From: Liolophura sinensis
Taxonomy: Eukaryota > Mollusca > Polyplacophora > Chitonida > Chitonidae
Length of the DNA: 64,000 bases
Reading direction: 5' to 3'
Assembly (NCBI RefSeq): GCF_032854445.1
Contig: NC_088295.1
Span: 30,622,470-30,686,469 of the forward strand
Shown here: piece by piece, positions 1 through 13,760 of the stretch
Layout of the letters: the number at the start of each line of letters is the position of its first letter
How positions within the stretch are numbered: position 1 is the first letter of the stretch
Translations under genes and position numbers: made by a program
Notes under the pieces: model-generated
Seen by the model: only the letters and a program-made list of their open reading frames with translations
What the model was told of the DNA's origin: nothing
Databases searched by the model: none

Positions 1-1172
1 AAAGATAATACTGTATTTCTGTATCTTCAGTTTGTGTCCAGTGTATTACTATCATGCATGTACATTTGAATGTGTACTTGTTACAAAGTGACAAGACCAA
101 AATTGTTGTGACATTGTCACAATGCATACACACTCAAACCAATAACACTCAAATGTATTAATACATACTGAACCACAAATTTGTTCTTAATTCTGCTCAA
201 CAAACAAGGTTATACATAAGTCAACTAAAAATGAAAAACTGATAGATAAACTGAACTGTGTACGTTATTGTTTACTTCCTTTCAATTCCACTGCTGCACC
301 AGTAACATGTAACAATAGGCTACTCGTGTTATGGGTAATAACGATTCAGTTTCCTACGATAATGTTTTAGTGTGATAGTAGCAACGAGTCAATAATGTAC
401 TTTCTAGCAATCATCTGTGTTATTATTTGCAGGAAATGTATGCCATGAATACCTAGGCAGAAAAATCTCTGTAAACATATATCTGGGTAAATGTTGACCA
501 CGAGTTACTCAGTGTATGTAAACAAGGCTGACGTGACCTGGTGGCCAAAAACCCATACTCAGCTTATAAATGTTTTTATGGCATGAAGAATATTTAACTC
601 CACAGGCCTCAGCTGCAAATACAGTCAACATGTACATAATGTACGCCTGTAACATGTTCTCAACTTTGACATTTTATGACACACTGAAAATATTTCAAAT
701 CTTGTTTTGGCCTTGTTTTGTATAATCCTCAGCAGGAGCATGCTGTCTACAGTACTGTAGTACTTGTGTTTCCTGAAGACAACATGGATGCTGGCCTATA
801 CCACAGCCTTCTCTTCTCTTTTAAAGGTTGCTGTTGTCCGCCAGAATCCATTCAATTGTTAGCACCTGTACAAACGTCCAGTGTCTATATTTACTCGCGT
901 CTTATATAGCAGCTACCTTTACACCTAGCATAAGAATCTTTCGCGTATCCTTCCCAGTTGTGATAGCTATTTATTATCTTGTCTACTACAGTGCTAATGG
1001 ACCAGGCAATGAACCTCTGGATAGATGTTCAAAACACATCCGAACTAGATCTTATTTGCCTATTGCATCATATCTCTAATGCTTCCATTTTCTTTCACTC
1101 AAAATTTCCTAATTTCCCAGAGAATGTTCTACTGTGATTGCCTAGTAACATGTACATTATACCTGCAACATG

Positions 1173-1173
1173 C

Positions 1174-1222
<49 letters not shown>
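1173..1222. repeat. (TA)n microsatellite
   Basis: A nearly pure alternating TA tract of about 50 bp, interrupted once by CA near its left end. The short tyrosine/isoleucine-rich open frame that crosses it is an artefact of the repeat. Confidence 0.9.
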
Positions 1223-1224
<2 letters not shown>

Positions 1225-4200
1225 CTTACAGCTATGAAGCCAGCAGGGGCCGGGAGGTCATTGAAACACTGGTAGTTGAGCAATGGATAGTTGTCTGAAG
1301 TAAGTGCCATCCAGTTAGCACACAATTCATGGCATTTGGAATAAAAGTGTTAAGCACTGATGCTTTGCACGGTCAAGTCCACTATGTACAAAGCATATAA
1401 AGGAAGTCGTGTCAAAATATTACCACATTTTAGAGTAAAACTTCTTCCATTGAATAAGGGCCAAGATCACCAGAACTAAATTATTCCCATACACTGCACG
1501 TAAAACTACTGGGCATTCAATTTAATTGTAGGGACTATCTCGTATGGCATAAAAATTGCATGTAACAGTATACAAGTATGTAGTAATACTGCTGACCAGT
1601 ATGCACATGTATTTGGATTGACAATAATGGTGAACAAATGTTCTGGTGTAGTACATTACAATAGGCTAGCCTATAGGATTATTCATCCAGGTAATACTGA
1701 TCCTACAGCTGTGACTTACAGGGAAGAAGGCAAACAATGGCCCAGCTGGTTTACTACCTGTAGGGCAAATTGGCTTACAAATGCACACGTTCAGATTTCA
1801 ATATGGCACTTCAATAATCAGTCCTTCTCTTCACTGTCTGTCAACCGCTAACACTACAGTTACAAACACATGGACACACTTGTACATGCAATGCCACTCA
1901 GCTGCAATTCCATCAAGAACCAATAACTGAGTTATGGCAACGCATAAATTACATGCACTTGAAATTGAAAGCATGCTATCAGGATTCTTTTTATTATTAA
2001 GTAAATGCCCAGATTCTTATTTCTAGAGAAATATTAACACGGGAGATGCACATAACTTAAAACCGTCAACGCTGTAATTTAATTAGATATGGAATACATG
2101 TATGCTTGCATGTGGAAAATGATATATGCAAAACTGTGCACTAGGTCTGCATTCAACGGGAACAGATTGCCTTTGTGTCTGCAGGTCTTCAAGCATTTCA
2201 CTGAATATACTGCATAGAGCAAAATCAGTCAATAGAACCACTTAAGTAACAAGTTAAAGTTCCCTAATTCAATTTTTGCAAATGTAGAGTCATATGTATC
2301 AACCAATAAAAGGTAGGAATTTGCAACATGTATAAGGCAATCACAAGTTTTGTTACATAATAATAATACAATAATTTCACACTGTTCACGTTGACAACTC
2401 ACAACCAAAATGTTTGAAACAGTCATGCTTTCACAGGAGAGAATCGTTTCTGTAAATCATGGTAGCAGTAGGCTTTCTAACAGAGGAATGTCATACCTTT
2501 AAGTTACAAATTAAGGCCTGAGGTTCAAATTATGCCTAATACATGTTCAGTTGTCCTATAATTTTGATCAGGTCAGCAGTGAACCAGGTTCAATACAGTA
2601 TGACTGTACATGTATATAAGTAATTTAACAACAACATTTTCCCAACAGGATACAGATCTTAATTCATTTTCCTATTTTATTATACATGTATTTTACTTCT
2701 AGAGAAAGAGTGAAAGAGTACATCGATCCCTAAAAATTGACAACTTCCTAGGTGACACAGGTGATATATGAATGCAAACCTCATACAATCTTGTCAAAGA
2801 GTCAAAATGGAATTTAAATTCATGCTGCTCACATTTGCAGGGGACATCATTAAAGATGAAGAGTGTCTGAAGATGGAGCTATAATTTGGACATGAATGGA
2901 TAGGTCATGTTGAACGCTTGTTTTTGTGGTTGCCTGTTGGATCACCAGTCAAGAGATATCCAGGCAGAACAGGTAATCAGAGCAGGTAAACAAGAGGACG
3001 GTTTAGTTCAAAGCCTACTCCACTGAGCAAATACAAAGCTGTGTACACGAGCTATGAGCTCAAGCAGCAGCCTTGAGACTTAGAGGTTAGGCTGGTGAAA
3101 ATCAACACACATGGCTGTCTCCCAAAATGCTCAAGCTTCATCTAAGACTTTTACAAAAGCCATAACAGATTTTACAAAGGTTGTAATAGATTTTACAAAA
3201 GCCATGATGGATTTCAACTCATGCACTTTATTTCTGTTGTTGCAGAATGTGGATTCAATCATTCCACCAGCTATAGACCAGTCAGGGCAATCTTGTGGAC
3301 ATTAAACCTATGTTCTCATGGAACTGAAGGTTACTAGACATGTATGGCAAATACTCATGGTTTTGTACAGAAGATCTGCAGTACAGTAATATATGTACAT
3401 GTTGCCAACAGAACAATGGACACGAACAAGAAGTTGAGAGTTCTAAACATCGAAGTAGTACGGCTCCTGGTGTATGCCAAACTCATTTATATATACATGT
3501 ATACAGATAAGCATCCAGCTTCAAACATTTTGTCTGGTAAAGAAGGTTCAAGTTTTTGGGCCTCCATGCCCAAAATGGCTTTGCGAAACAGGCCCCAGTG
3601 ACAGAGCTTATCTAAAGAGCAAACCAAAAAAAAAGGCCTTTTTGTATTACCCTAATTCTTCTAATTTTTAGGACAGATGTTCAAAATGCTGAAAGCAAAG
3701 AATTACATTCCTCAATGGGGGAAAAGTAAAGATTTGAATATGCAGTTCAATGGATGGACTATACCATGTGAAAAAAGGAGCTAAATATTCCTGCTACTAC
3801 AATTACATGCATACTGGCTAAAAAGAGCAGGCCAGGTGTCTCAAAAATTAGAATAGGGTAGTTGTTTTCATAAGTACCTACACCTTTGAACACCATTTTC
3901 ATACAAACATGAATTTGCACAGGAAACTGCTGAAATTATCCTGAAAAGGGAACTGACAAATTTGTAGTCATGAAACATCAGCACAGAAAACTCAGTGTGA
4001 CAATGGTTTTGATACCGGCTTATGGAATTATAACTGTGCTAATGGTTACAAAGGTTTTATCAAAGAGAAGGTTATCAAAATACAGTCAGTAAATATGATC
4101 CTTGTTTTACCGTTTTCTCAGGAGAAATATGAGCTCAACAGAACAAAAAGTAAGCCTTCTTCCACAAAAGGAACTTGAGTCACGACTATGGTAAACAGAG

Positions 4201-5159
4201 AAAAGAAGTTCAACAGGACTAAAGATGTGTCACCAAGGATAAATGTATTGCCTTATAATCAAGCTACTTAAGCCATTCCAGGATAAAAGGCTTACTCAAG
4301 CATGAGCACGAGGGAATACCTGAAGCAAAGCTTTCTTTCATTTTTCGCCGAACCGTCTTTCTGCTACTTATGGAACAAGTCTTTAAGGTTACCACACACA
4401 AAGGGGGTACATTACTGGTTCTCATGAGAACTTACTCAACATGACAATGATAATGACATTCCTGGCCTTCTCCAGCATGGACCAGAAGCCAGAATGTGTT
4501 CAAGATTTGACTTCCTATTTCATTACACTGCCCACTTGAGACAGAAAAATATCCTACAAGATGCAATTACTGACAATCAAGCCCAAACAATTTGCACACA
4601 TTTGAATTTTCTTGTGGGAAATCTTGACAGAAGAAACAGCTGAACTTCGGAAATCAGCACATAACATGAGCAAGTATAGATATGTGGATAGAATTTCTGA
4701 ACATCCTGACAGTTTTTATAACTGTAATATAACTATAATCTTCAGCATTCAATGTTTTAAATATTCCTAATGTCAAAAGCTCTTACCATTTTGCATTTAC
4801 CATTTTGCATAAATGCAAAGTAAAAAACACAAGTCAGCTACGGTGTACATATAGGCCCCAAAATGTTCTGACCTCAGCCCTGCTATGGGTACAGGCGACC
4901 ATAACATTCCACACAATGCAGGTAAAAATTGAGGAACAGCTTCTTGGCTCATTCTTCACTGATCAAGCAGGTTACTATTCATTGTTCAGAAACATATTCA
5001 ATTAGGTAATTTATTACCATGAAGATGCTGTTTGTCGTACATTCAACTTCTTTAATTCTTATTCATTCTAAAGTATGAGTAACATAACCAAGTGTGGAAA
5101 TATTATAAACCTTTGAATCTATAGTTTACTGATCCGATTGGTGTATAAACACAGTGCTC

Positions 5160-5345
5160 AAGTATTTTTCACTTACACCACAGCAGTCAGTTTTATGGGT
5201 GCTGGAAACTTTGAGTGCCCAAAGTAAACCACCACCCTTGATCAGGTACATGTGCCTGGCAAACCCACTGACTTAAAGCTGCAGGCAAATCAGCCAGGGC
5301 TGTTGTCAAACACATGACCTCACCTGTCAAGCGCCTGATAGTCAC
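5160..5345 (-). repeat. Fragment of SINE-like repeat (family C)
   Basis: The stretch with GTCAGTTTTATGGGTGC, followed by AAAGTAAACCACC and ACCTCACCTGTCAAGC, matches the body of the fuller family C copy at 22637-22976 (AGTTTAATGGGTGCATGGAGG then AAAACCACAGACC). It is an old, diverged fragment with no tRNA-like head seen. Confidence 0.4.
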
Positions 5346-6521
5346 CATGAGCCAAACATTTACCTGTAAGCCAGCGAGGTCCGTATTAACCTATTAACTA
5401 AAGGAACTTACAAAAGTACAAAATACTTGTATTTGCAAATCTGCTTCTTGTGCATGATTGTTTCTTTGCTGCTGAATACAGTATAGCACATACCACACCC
5501 CATCGCGGTCACAGAAGTGCCTGCTATCTAAGCCATCAGGACATGCATATCAAATGATGGACATCAATAGTTTTATATGCACATATATGTATGCTGGTAA
5601 ACACTCTTGTGAAGCTGTATGAACTATTCCAAGCATACAATCTAACTAAGGAAACTTGTTTATTTACACTTGATTAGTGGAAATCAAAGGGGCTATGGAT
5701 AGGGCTGTGACACTACAACTCCTACGTGAACACAATCATTCTTATAATAATCCTAATTCATGCACTCGTACACAACCATTCAAATGCATGCAACAGGATA
5801 CAGAGGGTTAAGTAGACCCCTTTTACTAAGTATTACATGTACAGCCTCACTGATACCCAAGTGGAAATGAACAATTGAGACTCAGGCTGCACAGATCAAA
5901 TCTGTCTAGTCTAAGGTTGATTATTCCTTATTCAGAGTTCTATACAAATTTATTACTTGTGAGCTGTAAATTTGAATGAATGTGTTACCAAACCAAATAT
6001 GACCACCAATCAATACCTGGAATGAACACCATTTATACAACTGAAAGCCCTGAACATTCAGAAAAAACTGTGAGCACATAAAATTGGCGATATTACTGTT
6101 GCAGCCTTCAGTTTGATGGATTTCTGAGGCTTATAATCAATTCTACTAATCCAATATTGCTCAACTTTTAAAATTCTGAGAATATACATGTATGCACAAC
6201 TTGTGGACCACAATATGTGTAAGTCAATATTTCTATCTGTCAGTAGGTTATCAGTACACCATCTTTCCTACTGTTTATAGTAGTAGTGAATGGAAGGTAA
6301 GTGATGCATCATTGTATGTATCACTACCTATACTGAACTTCAAAATATTCAGTCCTCTGGTTAAACCGTCAATTACAACAGCCTGTTTAAAACATACAAG
6401 ATAATACCTAGATGGCCAGCAGTGGTATGAACACATGATGATATCCTGCCATAATTTTCAACTCAGAAACTCAAACTGAGTCATGCACAAGGTAAACTGA
6501 AATGAATTATTTATATTCCAG

Positions 6522-6742
6522 ATTACAAAGTGGTGCCCATGAGTCCACGTGCCGTAGGCTGGGTGTCCGAACCTAACAGTAAAAACAAAGAGATGACCTC
6601 GGTCAGTAAGAAACTGAACAGCTTACAAGACCTTGATGCACGGAGGAATTCTGTAACAGCACGCTGGCTACAAGCCATGTACACGAGCCATACCTCGTGT
6701 GGCTGTACAAGCCGGGCTGGCCCTGTAACTCCCAGCCTGTAA
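6522..6742 (+). CDS. Possible 3'-terminal coding exon, unknown product
   Basis: A consistent acceptor (TTTATATTCCAG, ending at 6521) opens a frame of about 73 residues that ends with TAA at 6740-6742. Local base composition is more GC-rich than the surroundings, as in the proven exons of this window. The predicted peptide is rich in Ser, Arg and Lys, starts near DYKVVPMSPRAVGWVSE and contains ARRNSVTARWLQAM. I do not recognise it and see no partner exon. An overlapping minus-strand open frame begins only at a GTG. It could be an exon of an unidentified gene, a single-copy noncoding patch, or an old repeat. Confidence 0.22.
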
Positions 6743-6928
6743 ATCTTGCCATATGCAACAGTTGCCCTGGCTAGCCTTGCTACTACGTGCCTTATTTCAC
6801 TCACAGTACATTAATTAAATTAAGCACACATAAGAGGCACATGGAAGTGGAACGCATGGCAAGATTCCTTAGAGACAGCGGGCTCTAATTCCTTCAAACA
6901 TTAGAAGTTACAAGCTGAGATAACTTAC

Positions 6929-7260
6929 CTATTTTTCACGTGAAGACAGACACAGACAGGACAGCACACAACACACAACAAAATGGCGGACGGCAATACC
7001 CAGAATGCTTTCGTACATCAATTGTAAGCAACAAATGCCAAGGATTAGGCTCGCCTAGTAACAGACGGACAGAACGAAGCACACACACAGTCCAGGTAGA
7101 TACAGGAGGAGTATGGCGACAGATAGTTTATTCTTTCATTATGTGATCCGCAAATACAAGGTGTATGGGCCTCTCTTCGCGTACACTCGTCACTACGCTG
7201 AACGAAAATGGCGCCAATTGGTTCATGTGATGGCCAACAGATGGCGCTGCACACAAACAC
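6929..7260. promoter_or_regulatory. Promoter-like patch with YY1-type motif and minus-strand splice donor
   Basis: CAAAATGGCGGACGGC at 6978-6993 matches the YY1 motif common just downstream of animal transcription starts, and a second AAATGGCGCC lies near 7205. On the minus strand a consensus donor (ATAG then GTAAGT, exon edge at 6929) would end a noncoding first exon made of CT/GT-rich sequence. CpG content is higher than nearby. Short open frames here (plus 7113-7313, starting GGAGTATGGCG; minus 7128-7478, starting at TTG) have no family I recognise. I infer a transcription start for an unidentified gene. Confidence 0.3.
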
Positions 7261-7863
7261 CTGTTCAAGTTGTCCCGTTGTATCTCGTACATTACGATGG
7301 CTATGTACCTTAATTTATCTTTCATTTTATAAATTAAACACAGGTTCAACAGAACTGAATTTAACACCTCGTCAAGAGTAACTTTGCCCTTTGATGAAGT
7401 CACCCCATCCTCTTCAATTGTTTGTCTTGGCTTCTTTTTAAATATATTTAAACCGGCAGCCACACTTACATAAGCCAATGTAGCCTATCAGCGTTCTTGA
7501 TACTGTGTGTCTAGTATCAGAGATGAATAGACTCTGAGTGAAATCTACATTACCGGTACTAAAACAATAAATTATTAAACAAGACCCACATTACAGATAA
7601 CCGAGTTGTTCAGCCACAGCTAAGCTAGGGAACATGTCGAACCGTATTTATAAACATTTACAGAAAATAAATCAAAAAGAGAAAGAAAATTAAAACTTAC
7701 GCAGAGCATTTTCTTCTTGCTTGCCTAAAATTCGTTTCACTGATTAATTTAATATACTATTTGTAATTTCACCGATTTCACTGATCAATTTAATATACTA
7801 TTTGTAATCATTTTTTTTATGATTTCAAAAACAGTAAATGTTTGGTGACCCAAGAAAGCATTT

Positions 7864-7962
7864 TCTCCCGGTTTAGTCCCACCATAATGCTGGCCGCTGT
7901 CGTACAAGTGAAATAGTCTTGAGTATGGTAATAAAATAAATAAATAAATAAATAAATAAATG
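7864..7962 (+). repeat. tRNA-derived SINE, family A, 5'-truncated
   Basis: Contains CCCACCATAATGCTGGCCGC, then GTACAAGTGAAATAGTCTTGAG, and ends in (AAAT)n. This is the 3' half of the commonest SINE in the window. The tRNA-like head is missing. Confidence 0.8.
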
Positions 7963-8774
7963 CTGGAAAGTGAGATGGGAAAAACTGCTCCACCACTGTC
8001 ATTTTTACTTGTTTTATTAGATCTATTTTATTACTTCATTTTTCACACTTCATCATTTACGCTGCGTATCCACATGCACCAGTAGGTTTAAAATAATGGG
8101 ACGTATTGCGTAAAGTGAGGTCAAACTGGCCATAATTTGTGCTGAGAGGTGAAACAAAAGGATTCAAACGTGCGGCAAAACATGGGTTACCCGTACACAT
8201 TGTAAAACAACGTTTTTACCTGTAGCTGAGGGAACACTTAATTGGTAATGGGGCACTTCACTAGCACGTTAATTAACATGCAGCGATTATTTGGTGAAAC
8301 TTATAGCTTTATCTTGCAGGCTGCTAACTCAATTTATATATCTTAATTTTCGAAACATACAAGAATTACAAGTATTTCTTAATGGACTGTACCGGAGATT
8401 TTTGTCCCAAAAATTTGGTAAGCGCAAATGGAATCGATTTTTCCTTTAGTGTTTTCAAAATCGGCCATAAATTTCCCACAAATTATAAAGCGGGTTGCAT
8501 TATATAACGTTTTCATATAGGCCTAATTAAGAATCATTGTAACACTATGAATAGTAAGAATCTGAAATTTAATGAATTTTTAATATTATTTATATTAATT
8601 AATTTGGTAAAGGCAGAAAATTTGACTTGCAGATTTGATTACAGAATATGGATATTTCCCCCAAAGTATACGTTAAAGCCTTTATAACTCATTGGTATGT
8701 AAACGCTGTGCATGCATTTACATTTGCTGAAACGAACCCCAAATAAACACGCATTTAAACAGGGAAGGGGACGC

Positions 8775-9029
8775 CATGATCTATAGTGGTTATAGTGTGA
8801 TATATATACCGCAACACACTGACCCAGGAGCCAATGGTACCAACGTGATCGCTGTGAGATCAAGTCCAGCTCATGCTGACTTCCTCAGCCCTCGTTCGTG
8901 CATGGGAAGCTCTGCCAGCAACCTATGATTGTGGGTTTCCGCCGGACTGTTTCCTCCTTCCATAATGCTGGTCGACGTCGTATAAGTAAAATATTCTTGA
9001 CGGCGTAAATCTGCAATCAAACAAATAAA
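8775..9029 (+). repeat. tRNA-derived SINE, family A, near full length
   Basis: Runs from a decayed tRNA-like head (GACCCAGGAGCC, then GAGATCAAGTCCAGC as the B-box region) through CTCATGCTGACTTCCTC, GGGAAGCTCTGCCAGCAACC and CATAATGCTGG to the (AAATA)n tail. It is diverged from the younger copy at 25287-25529, so the insertion is old. Confidence 0.75.
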
Positions 9030-11229
9030 TTGAACAAATGGGGAACACAAACTTCTGAAAACAAATCGATCCAAGCGCTGACATATGTCACATTTTCTGT
9101 ATGGTTGTGTTCGTACAGCAAGAATGTTGTTCACAAGCATTGCAGCATATATACAGTCATGTATATAATACCACTAATAGCAGAGAATGATAATGAACAT
9201 ATATCCCCAAGTAAAGCATGTACAGTTTCGGTCAACTTTGATCTTGGAAAGATAAATGGGATAGTCAACAAATGGCTAGAACTAATTACTTCAAATAAGT
9301 CCACCGGATTTAACACTGTCATTCGTCATAATTAATATAAAATTGATCTAAAGAACGACAAGAGTTAATGGTAAATCGCATACACGGTGCTATCGATATA
9401 CAACGCGTATATGCACATTGCTTCCTTCCTCGATTCCTCTATCCAGGTTCAAAGGATATCGTCGACCGGCGATATGTAAAGGCCCAATCAGTGGGGACTT
9501 GCAACAGATTTGGAACTCAATACCTTTCTTCAAAACTGCTGGCTTCAATATACATATCACGAATCTCACATGTATTTTACTAAGAAACAGCAATTCAACA
9601 CATTCTGAGAGTTTATATCCAACGCTAACTTTTCAAAATCAGACAATGTTTGAAGCAGTTATTTCACGGAAACCAAAGACCAATGAATATCAATTAAACT
9701 TACTCACGATTCGCGCGTGAGTTAATAACGGTAGCTATGCATCAAACGTGTGAATTGAATCTCTGAAGGAGAGTAACTCCAGTCCCAGTACATGCATATT
9801 CATGATATCTCTGCAGGGTTAATATTTATTAAAATATGTATGTGTATTTGTATGTATGTGTCGTGTATATCATCTTATTTATCTTGTATATCATGTGTCC
9901 ATGTAACACATGCGTATACAATCATTACACGTCAATATATGTACCCATTGTTTTACACTACATATATACATGCCAACTCTTGCATTAATCTTGTAAATTA
10001 AAATGACATAAAGATTCACACAAAGGAACTGATCTGTCAACCATACACCAGTCTGCCAGCTTTACAAGTGACAGTTGTATCTGTAAAAGGCGTACATATG
10101 TAGGGAAATCATATAGAAATATTGAGGTTTACAATTGATATCTAGTACGGTACTGTGTACACGCCTGACTGATTCTCGTCAGGCTCCAACATACTCGAGC
10201 TGCCCTCCTACATGAATGATGTATCTGCACCTTACTAGTATATAATCTCTATGTACAGACTCTATCATACCCGTCATGAAGTGATGATAATTGATTTTAT
10301 GCATCGTTGAACATGGACTAGCACATTTTTTTTATGTGTGGCAACGGATGAGCTTGAATTAATTATAGAATATATCTGTCTCATCGCATTAATTACTCCC
10401 AAAGTTATAGCTGCAGATACGACAGTGTATGTACTTGCTTTTTATCCGTACATACAAAAGTTAGTAAATTAAGCAAAATCCAGCCCACCCCGACACCCCT
10501 TCCTCGAACCTACCACATACCCCGTCCTTCATGTTGTTTGACGCCTCTCTGTGTACCCGCCATGTATGCATACACTATCTCCCTTTTCTAGACCCGTTTG
10601 ATCCTGTCCATCACGGCATTCGAAACTTCTGCGAAATTTTCATTTGATGCATGAGCCGCGGTTCACACATGTTGTAGTGTTTGACGACAGGGTTCATACC
10701 TGATAACTGACCACTGTCCACTTGCATGATCGAATGAGTAATTACCGGTTTACCAATAAAACCTCATCGTTAAGGCATGAAAGAACAACAGATTATACAA
10801 CTTTGGCTCGAATTATTGATTTCGAATTGGTATGAAATGAACGACGAAATCATACATATACTGAATATCCGCTGTCCGAATATAAAAGGCAAAGAAGCCT
10901 GTCAGTTATAGGTCAGTATATTTCGGAAGGTCCAGACTGCTCCACCAGTGTTCATAATTGGTGTCGAACTCGTACATGTACATGCGGAAGTGTCTCGACT
11001 GTCAATAAAATGAATACATTAGACATATACCAACAATTTTACATAGGACTGAATTCCTAATGCGGCATGCATAAAAAATGTTTTCCTCTTGGCCTTACAC
11101 ATTTTTACTGCATTTTAATCATTCTCTTTTTTCAAGAGGAAATACGATAATTTAAAGTCTCTCCTGGCTGTATATGCCATGCAGAACACGTCTATACATC
11201 TTCGATTTTTGAAGCGCCAGACAGTGTGT
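9030..11229. other. Region without identifiable gene
   Basis: No supported gene. Open frames of up to 100 codons (for example 9418-9720 on the plus strand) lack family resemblance and splice context. 9790-9990 is a TGTATATG-rich low-complexity stretch. Confidence 0.5.
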
Positions 11230-11608
11230 ACCGAATTAAGTCTAAGGTATATATGTGTCCATACTACATGTATACCGAATTAAGTCTAAAGTATATATGT
11301 GCCCATACTACATGTATACCGAATTAAGTCTAAGGTATATATGTGTCCATACTACATGTATACCGAATTAAGTCTAAGGTATATATGTGTCCATACTACA
11401 TGTATACCGAATTAAGTCTAAAGTATATATGTGTCCATACTACATGTATACCGAATTAAGTCTAAGGTATATATGTGTCCATACTACATGTATACCGAAT
11501 TAAGTCTAAAGTATATATGTGTCCATACTACATGTATACCGAATTAAGTCTAAGGTATATATGTGTCCATACTACATGTATACCGAATTAAGTCTAAGGT
11601 ATATATCC
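11230..11608. repeat. 44-bp tandem array, about 8.6 copies
   Basis: The unit starts ACCGAATTAAGTCTAAGGTA and ends ACTACATGTAT. Copies begin at 11230, 11274 and so on at exact 44-bp spacing. Copies differ mainly at AAGG versus AAAG and at TGTG versus TGCC. The last copy breaks off after AAGGTATATAT. Confidence 0.95.
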
Positions 11609-13366
11609 TGATTCTCCCGTGATTCCTTCGAAATCCGATTGAATCTATCTAATTTCTAGACTATATGTGTTGTTTGTATCTGCACGGAATGTTGTTACTT
11701 TCTACAATGTAACCAATCTTTACCCTAACTTTAATGTTCTAGGTCAAAGTGTCCATTAAACACATTTTCTTGAGCAAATGCTATGTATACTCAGAATGTA
11801 CTGAGAATTTTCAATCTCAGATAAAGATACATCGTTGAGAATGAGAAAAAAATACTCCAGAAACAGTATTACAAATCATATACCTCTACACATTATTAAA
11901 AAAAAGAATGGAACTGGAAACCCTTTATCTTGGGAATAATTGAATTTGAGCTATAATAACAAATAGGCTTATCAATGTTACGTTATTGGCTATGTGTTTG
12001 GTATTTCCCTAAAGAACAGGTTGTGAACAAGTATAATGGCATAGCCAAGGACTGTGCGCAGAATAGCCAAGGCCATCCATCATTTGAACTAATCAGCCAA
12101 ACTGACAGCGCACAAGTGATGAGGGAAGCCTCAGAAAACACACTTCTGTTTTTTCTTCCCAAACAAACAATTGCACACCCGTGGCTACACGTTGTTTCTT
12201 TTGGTGCTATCATATAGGTGAAATGTCGATTTCCCCGAGCGTTTCCTCCTCACTGCGCGCCACTGCGGGGAAGTAGCACGTGTGACCGCTCACCCAGAAA
12301 TCCTCCGACAGGAAGTTCTACCGCCAAAGCACGAAATATCATAAGTATGGGGATTAGCTCTCCACCAAACAACTACAATTCCCTTGAGTTTTGTTCCGTT
12401 GGAAATAATTGTGATTTTAGGTCCGTGGCTGCCGGCATTTTGGCATGCATTATTATTGAACATATGCAGGATCACAGTAGGCTAAGTGTTCATCACGCTC
12501 AAATCCGGTGTCATAGGCCTATATGGAAAAATGCATTTGGATATTTGTCCTGATTCTTGAGCTGCAGGGCCAGAGAATTACAGATGCATTTATGGCATAA
12601 CATTATAAATCATGCACGTAGGTTGACTGAGGGCATGCGACGACATATCGTATTCAGGCTATATTTAACGACAATGCTTGTCATGATGAAGGCGTAGTGA
12701 TAAGACCTCATGAGCTGAGCCACCCAGCCAATATGTATCAGGTGCCTAGGTCTGTGGATATTCAACCATTATAAGTGGATCGTATATCATCATCGTACAT
12801 CATCTCTCGCAAGATTCGACGTTGTGTGTAATCTCTTTTGTCTTTTGTTTTGTTGTTGTTTTTTTGTTTTGTTTTTTTGTTTGTTTGTTTTTTAAGCAAT
12901 TCGGACAAACTTTCGTTATTCGTCCATCGCACTATTCCGTGGTTATATATAGCATCTTATTTTGGAGTAACATTTTGGAATATGCATTACTTACACGACA
13001 ACTCAGTTATTATCCGAATTAGACAAAATACTCCGCTTTTCATTGGACAACAATCTTTACGAGGGGTACAGATATATTATCACATCCTGCGGGCGACGTC
13101 AAGCGTGTCTGCTGAGTAGGTTATCTCCCTTCGATGGCGTCCAATGGTGGTCATACCGCTGAAGCGATTCACCTGTACATCGGTCTTCAACACTGAACTG
13201 ATTGGCATTTGCAGGATAAATTCGTTACCTGGTGACTCAGTGATAGGATACGCAAATATATGGTGTCAATAATCCTCATATTGGTGTCTTTGGCATGATG
13301 CTGTAGTGGTGGCAGCTCTATGGTGACATAAACAGGCAGTGCCACAAAAAGATACAATATATGCAC

Positions 13367-13442
13367 ACTTAATGCCTCTTCGTCGTCATATGACAGAAAA
13401 AATTGTTAAGGGCGACGTTGAACCCCAAGCATACATACATAA
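13367..13442 (+). repeat. 3' fragment of SINE family B
   Basis: CTTCGTCGTCATATGAC, followed by AAATTGTTAAGGGCGACGTT and GAACCCCAAGCATAC, matches the 3' end of the full family B copy at 50622-50966, with ATAC repeats in place of CACT repeats. Confidence 0.7.
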
Positions 13443-13599
13443 ATTCGAATCCAGGAATTTTTTAAACGATTCTTCTCAATTACAAGATTCCACACCAGTG
13501 CAATGTGTTGTCGTTTTGTCTGTAGATGGAAATTGGTACATTTAGCTGTTGGGTTCACAGAATGTCTTAGCAATTGTAGTTTGATAATACGGCATTCTT

Positions 13600-13760
13600 T
13601 CCCAGAATACAGCTGCACGGGAAGGTCTTCCAGCAACGGGCGCTTGGTGGTGGTATTTCCGTGTGCTCTGCCCAGTTTCTTCCTACCATAAGGTTGGCCG
13701 GCGCCGTATAAGCTAAATATTCTTGAGTACTGTGTAAAAATTCAAAAAAAAAAAAAAAAA
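13600..13760 (+). repeat. tRNA-derived SINE, family A, 5'-truncated
   Basis: Contains GGGAAGGTCTTCCAGCAAC, GCTCTGCCCAGTTTCTTCC, CCGTATAAGCTAAATATTC and TTGAGTACTGTGTAAAA, and ends in a run of about 18 A residues instead of the usual TAAA units. Confidence 0.8.

Larger units (their letters stand above)
1..6500. other. Region without identifiable gene
   Basis: No open frame here resembles a known protein, and none is flanked by good splice sites while looking coding. The sequence is AT-rich and scattered with short TACATGTA-type words. It holds one TA microsatellite (1173-1222) and one old repeat fragment (about 5160-5345). It could be intergenic, or the intron or 3' UTR of a gene whose coding exons I cannot see. 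Confidence 0.5.

Noticed and set aside
7128..7478. 116-codon minus-strand frame starting LAYVSVAAGLNIF
   Set aside because: It looks protein-like, but there is no ATG, the acceptor is poor and no family is recognised; mentioned only with the promoter-like patch.
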